Positions 27,640 to 35,927 of a DNA stretch of 64,000 nt are shown piece by piece. Within the stretch, counting starts at the first letter, position 1; every line of letters begins with the position of its first letter. The DNA is taken from NCBI RefSeq assembly GCF_039535235.1, contig NZ_BAAAWU010000001.1, positions 558,001 through 622,000 on the forward strand. The letters are read 5' to 3'. Source of the DNA: Streptomyces roseoviridis (GTDB taxonomy: Bacteria; Actinomycetota; Actinomycetes; Streptomycetales; Streptomycetaceae). Both the position numbers and the translations under genes were made by a program. The notes beneath the pieces were generated by a model, which was given only the letters and a program-made list of their open reading frames with translations, did not search any database and had not been told where the DNA came from.

Positions 27640-28071
27640 TCAGGACTCCTTGACCTTGACCAGTATCACGGTGATCGGTCCGTCCACGTCCGGCTGCAGG
27701 TACACCTTCTTCGAACTCACCGTCCAGAGCTGGATGTCGCTCATCCCGTCAGGTTCGGGTTGCAGATACACGAAGTTCGAGGGGGTGGGATCCCAGGTGC
27801 CGCCGAAGTCGTCGAGGGTGGCCGTACCCCCATCGATCTCCACATCGTCCTGGGAGAAGCCGACGGCGGAGAATCGACCGCCCGCGTCCAAGCGGATCTC
27901 CGCACCCGTGTCGTCATTCCGGTACACCCCGGGCAGGTCGCCCGGGTCGACATGGACCGGGCCCAGACCTGTACACCCCGACACGAGAACCGTCATCAGT
28001 GCGACCAGCACGGCGACGAAGCCGCTCCTCCCCATCCCTCGTGCCGTCTTCATGTCGACCCGTGTGTCCAC
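27640..28071 (-). CDS. Lipoprotein, unknown function
   Basis: This 143-aa predicted lipoprotein has a short basic N-terminus, a hydrophobic stretch and lipobox VSGC, placing the acylated Cys near residue 33. The mature part is a small beta-rich domain: GVYRNDDTGAEIRLDAGGRF, then TLDDFGGTWD and IQLWTVSSKKVYLQ. It reads like the streptomycete lipocalin-like or META-type small domains seen in many paralogues. GTG 28071 is used because GGGGAG precedes it; ATG 28053 is an alternative. It stands alone between IS debris and an empty region. No function can be assigned. Confidence 0.75.
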   Translation of the reverse strand: MDTRVDMKTARGMGRSGFVAVLVALMTVLVSGCTGLGPVHVDPGDLPGVYRNDDTGAEIRLDAGGRFSAVGFSQDDVEIDGGTATLDDFGGTWDPTPSNFVYLQPEPDGMSDIQLWTVSSKKVYLQPDVDGPITVILVKVKES

Positions 28072-28760
28072 ACTTCTCCCCCCGGACCAGGCAGCGGGAT
28101 TGCCACCCCACCACCCATTTGAACACGCTTAAAAAATCGGTGTGCAGCTGGCCCCCGGTACGGCTCAATGGGGTTGAGCGGCGCGGGCCCCTCGTCGTTC
28201 TGGCTGGGGAAGGTGGCCGATCACGTCCCTGTGGGCGCTGGCCGGCCCATGAGGTGATCGGGGGCGACGAACAACTCTGCGAAGAAGCCCTGTGCGCACA
28301 GGAGGGGAAGGCCACCTTCTCGGGCACGGCACGTGACGCCTACCAATTCGGCTTCGACCGGCCCCAGCCAACACCGGTTGACGGCAGTCCCCCGGCTCTT
28401 CACCCTCCTCGACGGTCTCTCGCGGCGCTCCCCGCGACTGATCGACGACATCGAATGGCACGACTCGCCCGCCGTGTACCAGTCCGGTTCGCGGGCCGAT
28501 GAGACGTCGTGGGAGACGTAGACCCTGTGCGAGCCCCTTGCTGCGCGCCCTGGGCTGCAGCGGAGTCAGTCAAGTCAGCAAAAGGTCCGCATTCAGCTGA
28601 CCAGACCTGTCCGCAGACGAGCACACGGTGAAAACGCACCTGCCAACCGTGCGACTGCGGGAGGGCTGCGACGTGCCCCCCTCCCACAGTCGCCGCGCCA
28701 GCGACAGGCAGGGGTCGCTCATCTCTCAGCCCCACGTCCGCGCGACAGGGAAACCACCGG
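28072..28760. other. Gap with no supported gene
   Basis: The first 60 bases are AT-richer (TTGAACACGCTTAAAAAA) and probably contain the lipoprotein promoter. The remainder has several short frames on both strands but none with a start signal, domain or consistent codon bias. It may be remains of lost accessory genes. Confidence 0.5.
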
Positions 28761-29726
28761 TCAGCGCACCCTGCCCCGCGCCTTCAGCTGCGTCGCAGGG
28801 ACCTCCGGAGCGTCCAGGCGTCCGCCGTCGTAGCCCTTCACCTCGCCGAAGCGGTCGGACGTCATCCAGTCCTCCCTCGCCTTGCGGATCTCCTCGTCCG
28901 TGCGGCCGACGAAGTTCCACCACATCACGATCTCCTCCTCGAACGGTTCGCCGCCCAGGAGCATCAGGCCCGCGTCGGAGGCGGCGCGCAGGGGGAGTTC
29001 GGTGCGGCCGCAGCCGAGGTAGAGCATGGAGCCGGGGAGCACGGGGACGTCGTCGACGTGGGCCTCGCCGGACATGGAGAGGACCGCGTACTCGAAGTCG
29101 GGGTCGAGCGGGAGGCGGGTCTCGGTGCCGGCGGCCAGGGCGAGGTCGGCGCCGGTGATCGGGGTGTAGGCGGTGCCGGGTGACACCGCCCCGTCGAGCG
29201 CGCCGAGGATGACCGTCGCGGTCAGGCCCGGTGCCGTGACCTGCGGGAGCTCGGCGTGGTGCTGGAAGTGCGGTTCGACGTGGCGGTGGGCGTCGGGCAG
29301 CGCCACCCACAGTTGGGCGCCGTGCAGATAGCGGGCGTGGGGCCGGGGGCTCTCCTCGGAGTGGGAGATCGCCCGGCCGGACGTCATCAGCCCCAGTTCG
29401 CGCGGGCGGATGGTCTGCAGACTGCCGGTCGAGTCGCGGTGGAGCACCTCGCCCTCGTGCAGCCAGCTGACGGTCTGCAGGCCCATGTGCGGGTGGGGCG
29501 GGACCTGCATGCCGGGTTCGTCGGCGATGTCGTCGGGGCCGTAGTGGTCGACGAAGGCCCAGGCGCCGACCATGCGGCGGCCGAGGTTGGGGAGCAGCCG
29601 GCGGACCTCGGTCGATTCGCCGAGCTGGACATGGCGCGGACTGAGGAGTTCTCGTACCGGTTCGGCGACGACGAAGCCCCGGCCACCGCAGACCTGGAGG
29701 GCGGCCTGCCGATCAAGATTGCTCAT
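28761..29726 (-). CDS. Pirin family protein
   Basis: This is a 321-aa bicupin of the pirin family. The metal-binding motif of the first cupin is seen in PPHPHMGLQTVSWLHEGEV with a later Glu. The C-terminal cupin follows (SPGTAYTPITGADLAL ... LGGEPFEEEIVMWWNFVGRT). Pirins include quercetinase-like dioxygenases and redox-sensitive cofactors. In S. ambofaciens a pirin modulates acyl-CoA dehydrogenase, so a regulatory role is also possible. ATG 29726 is the usual family start. The gene is divergent from a TPR protein. The intergenic region contains CGTTG mirrored by CAACG about 20 bases across. Confidence 0.9.
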   Translation of the reverse strand: MSNLDRQAALQVCGGRGFVVAEPVRELLSPRHVQLGESTEVRRLLPNLGRRMVGAWAFVDHYGPDDIADEPGMQVPPHPHMGLQTVSWLHEGEVLHRDSTGSLQTIRPRELGLMTSGRAISHSEESPRPHARYLHGAQLWVALPDAHRHVEPHFQHHAELPQVTAPGLTATVILGALDGAVSPGTAYTPITGADLALAAGTETRLPLDPDFEYAVLSMSGEAHVDDVPVLPGSMLYLGCGRTELPLRAASDAGLMLLGGEPFEEEIVMWWNFVGRTDEEIRKAREDWMTSDRFGEVKGYDGGRLDAPEVPATQLKARGRVR

Positions 29727-29878
29727 GCCGCTCAACCTATTCCTGTCGGGGTGCCCTGTGGGGCGGACCCGCGCCATTAATTTCGGTCCGCAACGTTGGT
29801 GGAATTTTCAACGATCTCGTCGGGTTGACGGCATCGGTACACCGGACGACCGGTCCCGACGACAGAGAAGAGCGAACG

Positions 29879-30226
29879 GTGAGCGAGGAGACGTACTACG
29901 AGTTCGGCACGGCGGCCGACCGCTGGGGCCGGGCGCAGCTGTTCTTCGAGGCGAAGGAGTACCTGACGGCCGCCCGCATCCTGCGCGGCCTGGTCGCCGA
30001 GCACCCGGACCAGACCGCCCAGCGCCTGCTGCTCGCCCGCGCGTACTATCACTCCGCCCAGCTCGTCCGCGCCGAGGAGGAGCTCCGCGCCGTCCTGGAG
30101 CGCGACCCCGTCGAGCACTACGCCCGGCTCATGCTCGGCCGCACCCTGGAGCGGCAGGGCCGTCCCGTGGAGGCGGCGCCGCACCTGCGGCTCGCCGCTG
30201 CCATGAGCGGCGACACGGTGGAGTGA
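29879..30226 (+). CDS. TPR-repeat protein
   Basis: This 115-aa all-helical protein has about two and a half TPR units (AQLFFEAKEYLTAARILRGL, LLLARAYYHSAQLVRAEEEL, ARLMLGRTLERQGR). It has no signal peptide, so a cytoplasmic scaffold or adaptor is likely; partner unknown. GTG 29879 gives the family-like start SEETYYEFGTAADRW. It is divergent from the pirin gene, and the two are commonly neighbours in streptomycetes as far as I remember. Confidence 0.8.
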   Translation: MSEETYYEFGTAADRWGRAQLFFEAKEYLTAARILRGLVAEHPDQTAQRLLLARAYYHSAQLVRAEEELRAVLERDPVEHYARLMLGRTLERQGRPVEAAPHLRLAAAMSGDTVE

Positions 30227-30266
30227 CACACCGACCCCGAAGTCGGTACCGCCCGGGGGTATCCGC

Positions 30267-30272
30267 TAGGGT
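30267..30272 (+). promoter_or_regulatory. -10 element of leaderless DUF6153 transcript
   Basis: TAGGGT ends 7 bases before the GTG start and no ribosome-binding site is visible, which fits leaderless transcription. Confidence 0.5.
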
Positions 30273-30279
30273 CGGTTCC

Positions 30280-30849
30280 GTGCACGTGGGACTCGAACGA
30301 CACGGACGTACCCGAGCAGCAGGTGCCCTCGCGCACCTGCTGCTCGTCGTCGTGCTCGCCCTGGGCGTCTTCATGATGCACTCGACGGGACACCCGGAGG
30401 GTTCACCGGGCGGGGGCACCGCCCCCGGCGGTTCGGGCGCGCACCATGCGGCCGGGCACCCCACGGGCGCGCACCATGCGGACGCGCACGACGCGGCCGG
30501 CCTCGGGCGCCCCTCGTACGAGCCAGCCGTCGTCCCGGTCTCGGACGCGGAACCCGGCATCGCCCTCGCCGCCTCCCCGCACGGGCCGTCACCGCTGGAC
30601 CCGGCCGCGCGGGGCCCGGCCCCGCACCCCTCCTCGTCCCATGACTCCGGCGGCACCGGAATGGACATGACCACGCTGTGCGTGGCCGTCCTCGGCGTCT
30701 GGCTGATCGCCGCGCTCGTCCGGGCCGCGCTCGTCCGCCGTACCGTGCGGATCGACGACCTGTCGGCCCGGCTGCTGGCCGCGCTCGGTCCGAACGCTCC
30801 CCCACCCCGGCCATCCGACCTCGCCCGGCTGTCCGTTCTGCGGATCTAG
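30280..30849 (+). CDS. DUF6153-like membrane protein
   Basis: This 189-aa protein has one N-terminal helix (LLLVVVLALGVFMMHS), a long Gly/Ala/His-rich loop with several HH pairs, and a second helix near 135-150. The HHxxG clusters could bind metal. It matches the streptomycete DUF6153 family by memory. It is followed after 83 bases by a DUF305 lipoprotein, and the two are frequent neighbours, suggesting a shared role at the cell surface, perhaps in copper handling. The GTG start appears leaderless. Confidence 0.72.
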   Translation: MHVGLERHGRTRAAGALAHLLLVVVLALGVFMMHSTGHPEGSPGGGTAPGGSGAHHAAGHPTGAHHADAHDAAGLGRPSYEPAVVPVSDAEPGIALAASPHGPSPLDPAARGPAPHPSSSHDSGGTGMDMTTLCVAVLGVWLIAALVRAALVRRTVRIDDLSARLLAALGPNAPPPRPSDLARLSVLRI

Positions 30850-30932
30850 GCCGTCCCGCCACCGCGGGCGCTTCGCGCTGCCCGCAGACGCGTTCGACCT
30901 TTCCAGAACCCCAGCACACGAGGTGTACACGC

Positions 30933-31565
30933 ATGCGTGCCTTCCACAACTCCGCCGCCCGCAAGCTCGCCGTGGCCGGCGCCGTCGCCACCGCCGGGCT
31001 CCTGCTCTCCGCCTGCGGATCCGACGACTCCGCCAACGGCACGGACCACGGCGCCAAGCCCTCGGCCACCGCCACCGCCACCGCCTCCGCTTCCGCCTCG
31101 GCTTCCGCCGGGGCGTTCAACGACGCGGACGTGACCTTCGCGCAGATGATGATCCCCCACCACGAGCAGGCCCTCCAGATGGCCAGGCTTGCCGACGGCC
31201 GCGCCGAGGACCCGGAGATCAAGAAGCTCGTCGGTGAGATCGAGAAGGCGCAGGACCCCGAGATCCAGAAGATGCGGTCCTGGCTGAAGACCTGGGGCAA
31301 GCCCGAGTCCATGGGCCACGGCGGCCACGGCATGGCCGGCATGGTGTCCGACACCGACATGACGGACCTCGCCGCCTCCAAGGGCAGGACCTTCGACCGC
31401 AAGTTCGCCGAGCTGATGATCGCGCACCACGAGGGCGCGGTGGAGATGGCGAGGACCGAGCAGAAGGACGGCAAGGACGCGGCCGCGAAGAAGGTGGCCG
31501 ATGACGTGGTGCGGACGCAGGCCGCCGAGATCGCCCAGCTGAAGAAGATCCTCGAACGGCTCTGA
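30933..31565 (+). CDS. DUF305 lipoprotein
   Basis: This 210-aa predicted lipoprotein has lipobox LLSAC, a Ser/Ala/Thr linker and a ferritin-like four-helix DUF305 domain. Its two characteristic motifs are MMIPHHEQALQMA and LMIAHHEGAVEMA; HGGHGMAGM lies between them. The paired HH motifs and Met-rich loop are thought to bind metal such as copper. It probably acts outside the membrane together with the preceding DUF6153 protein. A strong hairpin 7 bases after the stop ends the unit. Confidence 0.9.
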   Translation: MRAFHNSAARKLAVAGAVATAGLLLSACGSDDSANGTDHGAKPSATATATASASASASAGAFNDADVTFAQMMIPHHEQALQMARLADGRAEDPEIKKLVGEIEKAQDPEIQKMRSWLKTWGKPESMGHGGHGMAGMVSDTDMTDLAASKGRTFDRKFAELMIAHHEGAVEMARTEQKDGKDAAAKKVADDVVRTQAAEIAQLKKILERL

Positions 31566-31572
31566 CCGGAAC

Positions 31573-31622
31573 GGCCCCGGCGTGACCGCATCCCGCCCTA
31601 CGGGTCCGGTCGCGCCGGGGCC
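31573..31622 (+). terminator. Terminator after DUF305 gene
   Basis: A 16-bp stem with one mismatch (31573-31588 with 31607-31622, outer GGCCCCGGCG) lies just after the stop. Confidence 0.75.
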
Positions 31623-31647
31623 CTGTCACCGACCGGCCGTCCATCGA

Positions 31648-31751
31648 CCGGTCCTGCCGCCGGATCCGCTCAAGGTCCGCTCCGGATCCGCTCCGGATCC
31701 GCTCCGGATCCGCTCCGGATGCGTCCGGATGCGTCCGGATCCGGTCCTGCC
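31648..31751. repeat. GGATCC-rich tandem array
   Basis: About six copies of an 11-bp unit (CTCCGGATCCG with variants) fill 31661-31743. An 11-bp direct repeat, CCGGTCCTGCC, stands at both edges (31648-31658 and 31741-31751). It lies between two convergent genes. The same GGATCC-centred vocabulary recurs near 36.5, 48.2, 48.3 and 51.6 kb. Confidence 0.8.
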
Positions 31752-31808
31752 ACCGACCGTCGGCCCCGCGCGACCGCGCGGCCGACGCTCGCGGACCCGA
31801 GCCGCCCG

Positions 31809-33458
31809 TCACGCCGTGTGGACGACCTCGCCTCCCACGACGACGGTCTCGGCGACCGTGCCCGGGATGTCGTCGGGGTCGGCGCGCAGGATGTCCCGGG
31901 AGAGGACGACGAAGTCGGCGAGCTTGCCGACGGTCAGCGAACCGCGCTCGTTCTCGAGGAAGTTGGCACGGGCCGAGCCCAGGGTGTAGCCCTCGACGGC
32001 GGTGGCGACGTCGAGGGTCTCCCCGGGGGTCCACGCCTCGCCGCCGCCGGGCGGGCGGCGGGTCACGGCGGCGTGAATGCCGATCATGGGGTCCATCTCG
32101 GCCACGTTCCAGTCACTGGACAGGGCGAGCAGGGCCCCGGCGCGGTGCAGGCTGCGCAGCGGCCACGCCTTGTGCCAGCGCTCGGGGCCGATGTTCTCGG
32201 CCCAGTCCTGGCCGGGGCCGGCGATGTCGGGGGCGGCGTGGCGGGGCTGCATGCAGGCGGTGACGCCGAGCTCGGCGAACCGCGGGGTGTCGGCGGGGTC
32301 GAGGCATTCGACGTGCACGATCTGATGGCGGGCGTCGCGCGGACCGTTGGCGGCCCGGGCCGCCTCGACGGCGTCGAGGACGGTGCGGATGCCACGGTCG
32401 CCGGTGGCGTGCACGAAGCACTGGAACCCGCGCGCGTCGAGGCGGGTGAGGAGCGCGGCGAACTCCTCGGGCGGGTAGAACGTGTCGCCGCGGTGGTGGC
32501 CGCAGCCCGCGTACGGTTCGAGCAGGGCGGCCGTGCGGGGCTCGACGACGTCGTCGATGTAGAGCTTGAGCGGCCCGACGCGCAGCCGGTCGTCCGCGAA
32601 CTCCTTGGCCGCCGCGGCGAATTCGTCCAGCTCGGCGTCGCTGGTGCCGCGCGGGTGGAACAGCGCGGCGACGATCCGCGAGCGGAGCCGGCCCTCCGTG
32701 CGGGCGCGCCGGAAGAGGGCGAGGTCGTCGAGGGAGTTCTGGGGTTCGACCACGGTGGTGATGCCGTAGCCGATCGCGGCGTCGAGGCTCTTGGCGAGCC
32801 GCCCGTACTGGCGGTCGGGCGAGGCCCACGGCACGCCGAGTTCGCGCAGCGCCCGGTGGCCTTCGCGGGAGAGGCCCTTGATGGCGAAGTCTCGGACGAA
32901 TCCGGTCGGTTCGCCCGTCGCGGGGTCGGTGACGGCGGTGCCGAAGGGCAGCTCGGTGCGGTCGGCGCGGATGCCGAGGCGGCGCAGGGCGGCGGTGTTG
33001 AGCCAGGCGGTGTGGACGTCGTAGCTGAGGACGAGGGCGGGGGTGTCGCCGGTGACGGGGTCGAGGTCGGCGGCGGTGGGCATGCGGCCGCCGGGGATCG
33101 CGGAGTAGTCGAACGCCTCGGCCTCGATCCACGGGGCGTCGGGGTGTGCGGCGCGCCAGGCGCGGACGCGGGCGTGGATCTCGTCCAGGTCGCGGGCTCC
33201 GGCGAGTTGGACGCAGGCGTCGTCGGAGCCGAGGCGCACGTGGTTGTGGGCGTCGACGAAACCGGGCAGGACGAGGCGCCCGCCCGCGTCGAGCACGCGT
33301 GTGCGGGGTCCGGTCCAGGCGTCGGCGTCCGCGGCATCGCCGATCCAGACGATGCGGCCGTCGCGGACGGCGAACGCCTCGGCCTCGGGCCGGGCGGGGT
33401 CGACGGTGTGCACGCGGGCGTGGGTGAGGAGGAGGTCGGCGGGGGCAGGGCGGTTCAT
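31809..33458 (-). CDS. Amidohydrolase (YtcJ-like)
   Basis: This 549-aa metal-dependent hydrolase of the amidohydrolase-3 group has the N-terminal metal motif GFVDAHNHVRLG. Later metal-site blocks are CFVHATGDRGI, HQIVHVECLDP, LSSDWNVAEMDP and the C-terminal GSLTVGKLADFVVLS. These enzymes cleave amide or imide bonds of formylated or cyclic compounds; the substrate is unknown. It follows an NCS1 nucleobase/allantoin-type permease on the same strand with about 195 bases of repeat-rich spacer. A divergent TetR gene sits at the head of the unit, so uptake and hydrolysis of one N-containing compound under TetR control is the likely job. Confidence 0.88.
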   Translation of the reverse strand: MNRPAPADLLLTHARVHTVDPARPEAEAFAVRDGRIVWIGDAADADAWTGPRTRVLDAGGRLVLPGFVDAHNHVRLGSDDACVQLAGARDLDEIHARVRAWRAAHPDAPWIEAEAFDYSAIPGGRMPTAADLDPVTGDTPALVLSYDVHTAWLNTAALRRLGIRADRTELPFGTAVTDPATGEPTGFVRDFAIKGLSREGHRALRELGVPWASPDRQYGRLAKSLDAAIGYGITTVVEPQNSLDDLALFRRARTEGRLRSRIVAALFHPRGTSDAELDEFAAAAKEFADDRLRVGPLKLYIDDVVEPRTAALLEPYAGCGHHRGDTFYPPEEFAALLTRLDARGFQCFVHATGDRGIRTVLDAVEAARAANGPRDARHQIVHVECLDPADTPRFAELGVTACMQPRHAAPDIAGPGQDWAENIGPERWHKAWPLRSLHRAGALLALSSDWNVAEMDPMIGIHAAVTRRPPGGGEAWTPGETLDVATAVEGYTLGSARANFLENERGSLTVGKLADFVVLSRDILRADPDDIPGTVAETVVVGGEVVHTA

Positions 33459-33479
33459 ACGGGTCTTTCTCCAGGTGCG

Positions 33480-33640
33480 GTACGGGGTGGGGGCGGGGGG
33501 CCAGGACCTCGACGGGTCGGGCCGGAAGGCGGCGCGCGGGCTGCTCTGTCCCGTACGGGGCGGGGGGGGCCAGGCCCTCGACGGGTCGGGCCGGGAGGCG
33601 GCGCGCGGGCTCTGTCCGGTACGGAGTGGGGCGCGCGGGC
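33480..33640. repeat. Direct repeats between permease and amidohydrolase genes
   Basis: A unit of about 73 bases starting GTACGGGG at 33480 recurs at 33553 with few changes, and a third partial copy starts at 33619. Shared internal blocks include CTCGACGGGTCGGGCCGG and GGCGGCGCGCGGGCT. The array lies inside a probable operon and would be transcribed. Confidence 0.75.
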
Positions 33641-33653
33641 CCGGCTCGGTGGG

Positions 33654-35069
33654 TCAGGCGGGGACGGGCCGTGCGGTGCGGCGGGCCAGGAGGACGTACA
33701 CGGCGGCGGAGACGGCGGCGCCGAGGAGGGAGAGGTCGGCGCCGCCGAGCGGGGCCACGAGCGGGCCGGTCCACAGCGCGGAGTCGCAGGTGAGCGCGGC
33801 GAAGAGCATGCCCGCGAGGAGGGCGGCGAGTCCGGCCGGGTGCCAGCCCGCCCGGTACCAGTAGGCCCCGCGCTCACCGGCGTGCAGCGCCGCGGAGTCG
33901 TAGGTGCAGCGCCTCAGCACCATGTCGGCGAGGAAGACGCCGCCCCACGGGGCGAACACGATGATGAGGAGCGAGAGGAAGGAGAGCAGCGAGGTGGTGA
34001 AGTCGGTGAGGAAGAGGGCGCCGAGGGAGCCGGCGGCGGTGACGACCGCGCTGATGACGATGGCGCGGGCGCGACTCCAGGGGATGCCGAGGACCTGGAG
34101 GTTCAGGCTCGACGAGTAGAGGGTGATGATCGAGTTGGTGATCGATCCGCCGAGGACGAGGGCCAGGAAGAGGGGCTGGAACCAGCCGGGCAGCAGTTCG
34201 GAGGTGCCCGCGACGGCGTCGGTCATGTCGGTCTGGGTGGCGGCGGCCACGCCGGCGACGCCGAGGGCCACGGAGGCGACCAGGCCGCCGAGACCACCGC
34301 TCCAGGTGAGTGCCGTGAGCGAGGTGGTGCGGGGCAGGTAGCGGGTGTAGTCGGCGGGCATCGGTACGTACGAGAAGGGGCCCGCGAGCATGACGACGAA
34401 CGCCAGGCTCCAGCCCGACGGGCCGGGTGCGGCGGCCGGGGCGGCCGTGTCGGCGCCGGGCAGGACGAAGACCAGCAGGGCGGCGAAGCCCGCGGCGAGG
34501 GCGTAGGCCATCCAGCGCTCGGCCCACTGGACGGTGGCGTGGCCCCACAGGGCGACGGCGAAGGTCAGGGTGAGGGTGACCGCGAGAGCGAGGGCGCGCG
34601 GGAGCCGGCCGCCGCTCCAGCCGAGTTCGGCGAGGAGGGCTTCGAGGGCGAGCGTGCCGACCACGGTGTTGACGATGGTGTAGCCGATGCTGACGACCCA
34701 GTTGAGCAGGCCGGCGGGCCAGTTGCCGCGCACGCCGAAGGCGGCGCGGGAGATGACGAGGGTGGCGGTGCCGGTGCGGACGCCGCTGAGGCCGGCGGCG
34801 CTGATGGCGAAGAAGGAGAGCCCGCCGAGCACGACCACGGCGGTCGCCTGCCAGAAGGAGAGGCCGAAGGCGACGGCGAGAGCACCGTTGATGACGTAGG
34901 TGAAGGTCAGATTGGATCCGAACCAGAGCCAGAAGAGGTCCTTGGCCCCGCCGTGCCGTTCGCCCTCGGGGATGGGGTCGATGCCGTGGCCCTCGACCTG
35001 GAAGACCTCGTCGCGGCCCGCCGCGCCGGCCGTGCCCGCCGTCACGGGCGCCGTCTCGTGTCCGAGCAC
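33654..35069 (-). CDS. NCS1 family permease (cytosine/purine/hydantoin type)
   Basis: This 471-aa membrane protein has about 12 helices. The N-terminal NCS1 signature follows a polar tail (DLFWLWFGSNLTFTYV), and FSYVPMPADYTRYLPR and WGGVFLADMVLRR come later. It would import a nucleobase-like or hydantoin-like compound with a cation. GTG 35069 has AGGAGG 7 bases upstream. It heads a unit with the amidohydrolase and is divergent from a TetR gene across a twin palindromic operator. Confidence 0.9.
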   Translation of the reverse strand: MLGHETAPVTAGTAGAAGRDEVFQVEGHGIDPIPEGERHGGAKDLFWLWFGSNLTFTYVINGALAVAFGLSFWQATAVVVLGGLSFFAISAAGLSGVRTGTATLVISRAAFGVRGNWPAGLLNWVVSIGYTIVNTVVGTLALEALLAELGWSGGRLPRALALAVTLTLTFAVALWGHATVQWAERWMAYALAAGFAALLVFVLPGADTAAPAAAPGPSGWSLAFVVMLAGPFSYVPMPADYTRYLPRTTSLTALTWSGGLGGLVASVALGVAGVAAATQTDMTDAVAGTSELLPGWFQPLFLALVLGGSITNSIITLYSSSLNLQVLGIPWSRARAIVISAVVTAAGSLGALFLTDFTTSLLSFLSLLIIVFAPWGGVFLADMVLRRCTYDSAALHAGERGAYWYRAGWHPAGLAALLAGMLFAALTCDSALWTGPLVAPLGGADLSLLGAAVSAAVYVLLARRTARPVPA

Positions 35070-35108
35070 TCCGCACCTCCTTCGTCCTGCTCACTTCGGA
35101 ACGGATTT

Positions 35109-35145
35109 CTTGAATGGCGTTCTAACTCTTTGAACGGCATTCAAG
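35109..35145. promoter_or_regulatory. Twin palindromic operator for the TetR regulator
   Basis: GAATGGCGTTC (35112-35122) and GAACGGCATTC (35132-35142) are each palindromic. They lie exactly 20 bp (about two helical turns) apart, and each is preceded by TT. Together they form a larger inverted repeat with ends CTTGAAT/ATTCAAG. The position between the divergent TetR and permease genes makes it the probable TetR operator. Confidence 0.75.
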
Positions 35146-35233
35146 ATGCTGGCTGGATCCGGCCACGTCAAGCCCCTTGCGGATTGCGGTTAGGGTCGAC
35201 CCGTACGCGGGAGTCGGCACGAGGACGGGATCG

Positions 35234-35848
35234 GTGGCAGGGGCAGCACGGGCCGGGCGGCGGCGGGACGGGAGCATCACGCGGGAGCGGATGCTCGAAG
35301 AGGCCATGACCGCCATCGCCGAGGACGGGCTCGGCGCGCTCACCATGTCCGCGCTCGCCGAGCGCCTCGGGACCAGTGGCGGCCACATCCTGTACTACTT
35401 CGGCAGCAAGGACCTCCTGCTGCTCGCGGCCCTGCGCTGGAGCGAGGCGACCCTCGGCGAGGAGCGGCGGCGACTGCTCGCGCGCAGGGTCACCGCGCCC
35501 CGCCGGCTCGATTCGTTCCTGCGGCTGTATCTCCCGCGCGGCCCGCGCGACCCGCGCTGGACGCTCTGGATCGAACTGTGGGCGCGCATTCCGGCCAACG
35601 AGGAACTGCGCGCCGCACAGGCGGAACTCGACCGGGGCTGGCAGGACGACCTGGAAGCCCTGCTCTCCAAGGGCGTCGCGCAAGGACACTTCGCACCGAT
35701 GGACGTGACCGCCCGCGCCTCCGAACTGCTCGCGCTCCTGGACGGGTTGAGCACGCGAGTGGTGCTCGGCGAGGAGTCGGGACGGGACACCAGGAGCGCT
35801 CTGGACGCCGCCCGGGCGGCGGCGGAGCTGCTCGTCCCCCGGGCCTGA
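35234..35848 (+). CDS. TetR family regulator
   Basis: This 204-aa regulator has an N-terminal helix-turn-helix (ITRERMLEEAMTAIAEDG ... LGTSGGHILYYFGSKDLLL) and an all-helical ligand domain. GTG 35234 is chosen for GAGGA 8 bases upstream. A putative -10 (TTAGGGT at 35190-35196) lies downstream of an in-frame TTG at 35177, which argues against the longer start. It probably represses the divergent permease/amidohydrolase unit and itself through the twin palindromes, released by a transported substrate. Confidence 0.88.
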   Translation: MAGAARAGRRRDGSITRERMLEEAMTAIAEDGLGALTMSALAERLGTSGGHILYYFGSKDLLLLAALRWSEATLGEERRRLLARRVTAPRRLDSFLRLYLPRGPRDPRWTLWIELWARIPANEELRAAQAELDRGWQDDLEALLSKGVAQGHFAPMDVTARASELLALLDGLSTRVVLGEESGRDTRSALDAARAAAELLVPRA

Positions 35849-35927
35849 GCGCCGGCCCTCGGGCGCTGGGGCCCTCTGACCGGGCCCTTCGGTAGGAGCC
35901 CTCAGGCAGGAGCCCTCTGGCCGGAGG

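Noticed and set aside
28333..28521. A 62-codon frame ending ADETSWET
   Set aside because: There is no start signal, no family resemblance, and overlapping frames on both strands are equally open.
31719..35309. A 1196-codon plus-strand open frame across the amidohydrolase and permease genes
   Set aside because: It is Gly/Glu/Val low-complexity product of antisense codon bias. The minus-strand genes have clear motifs and start signals.
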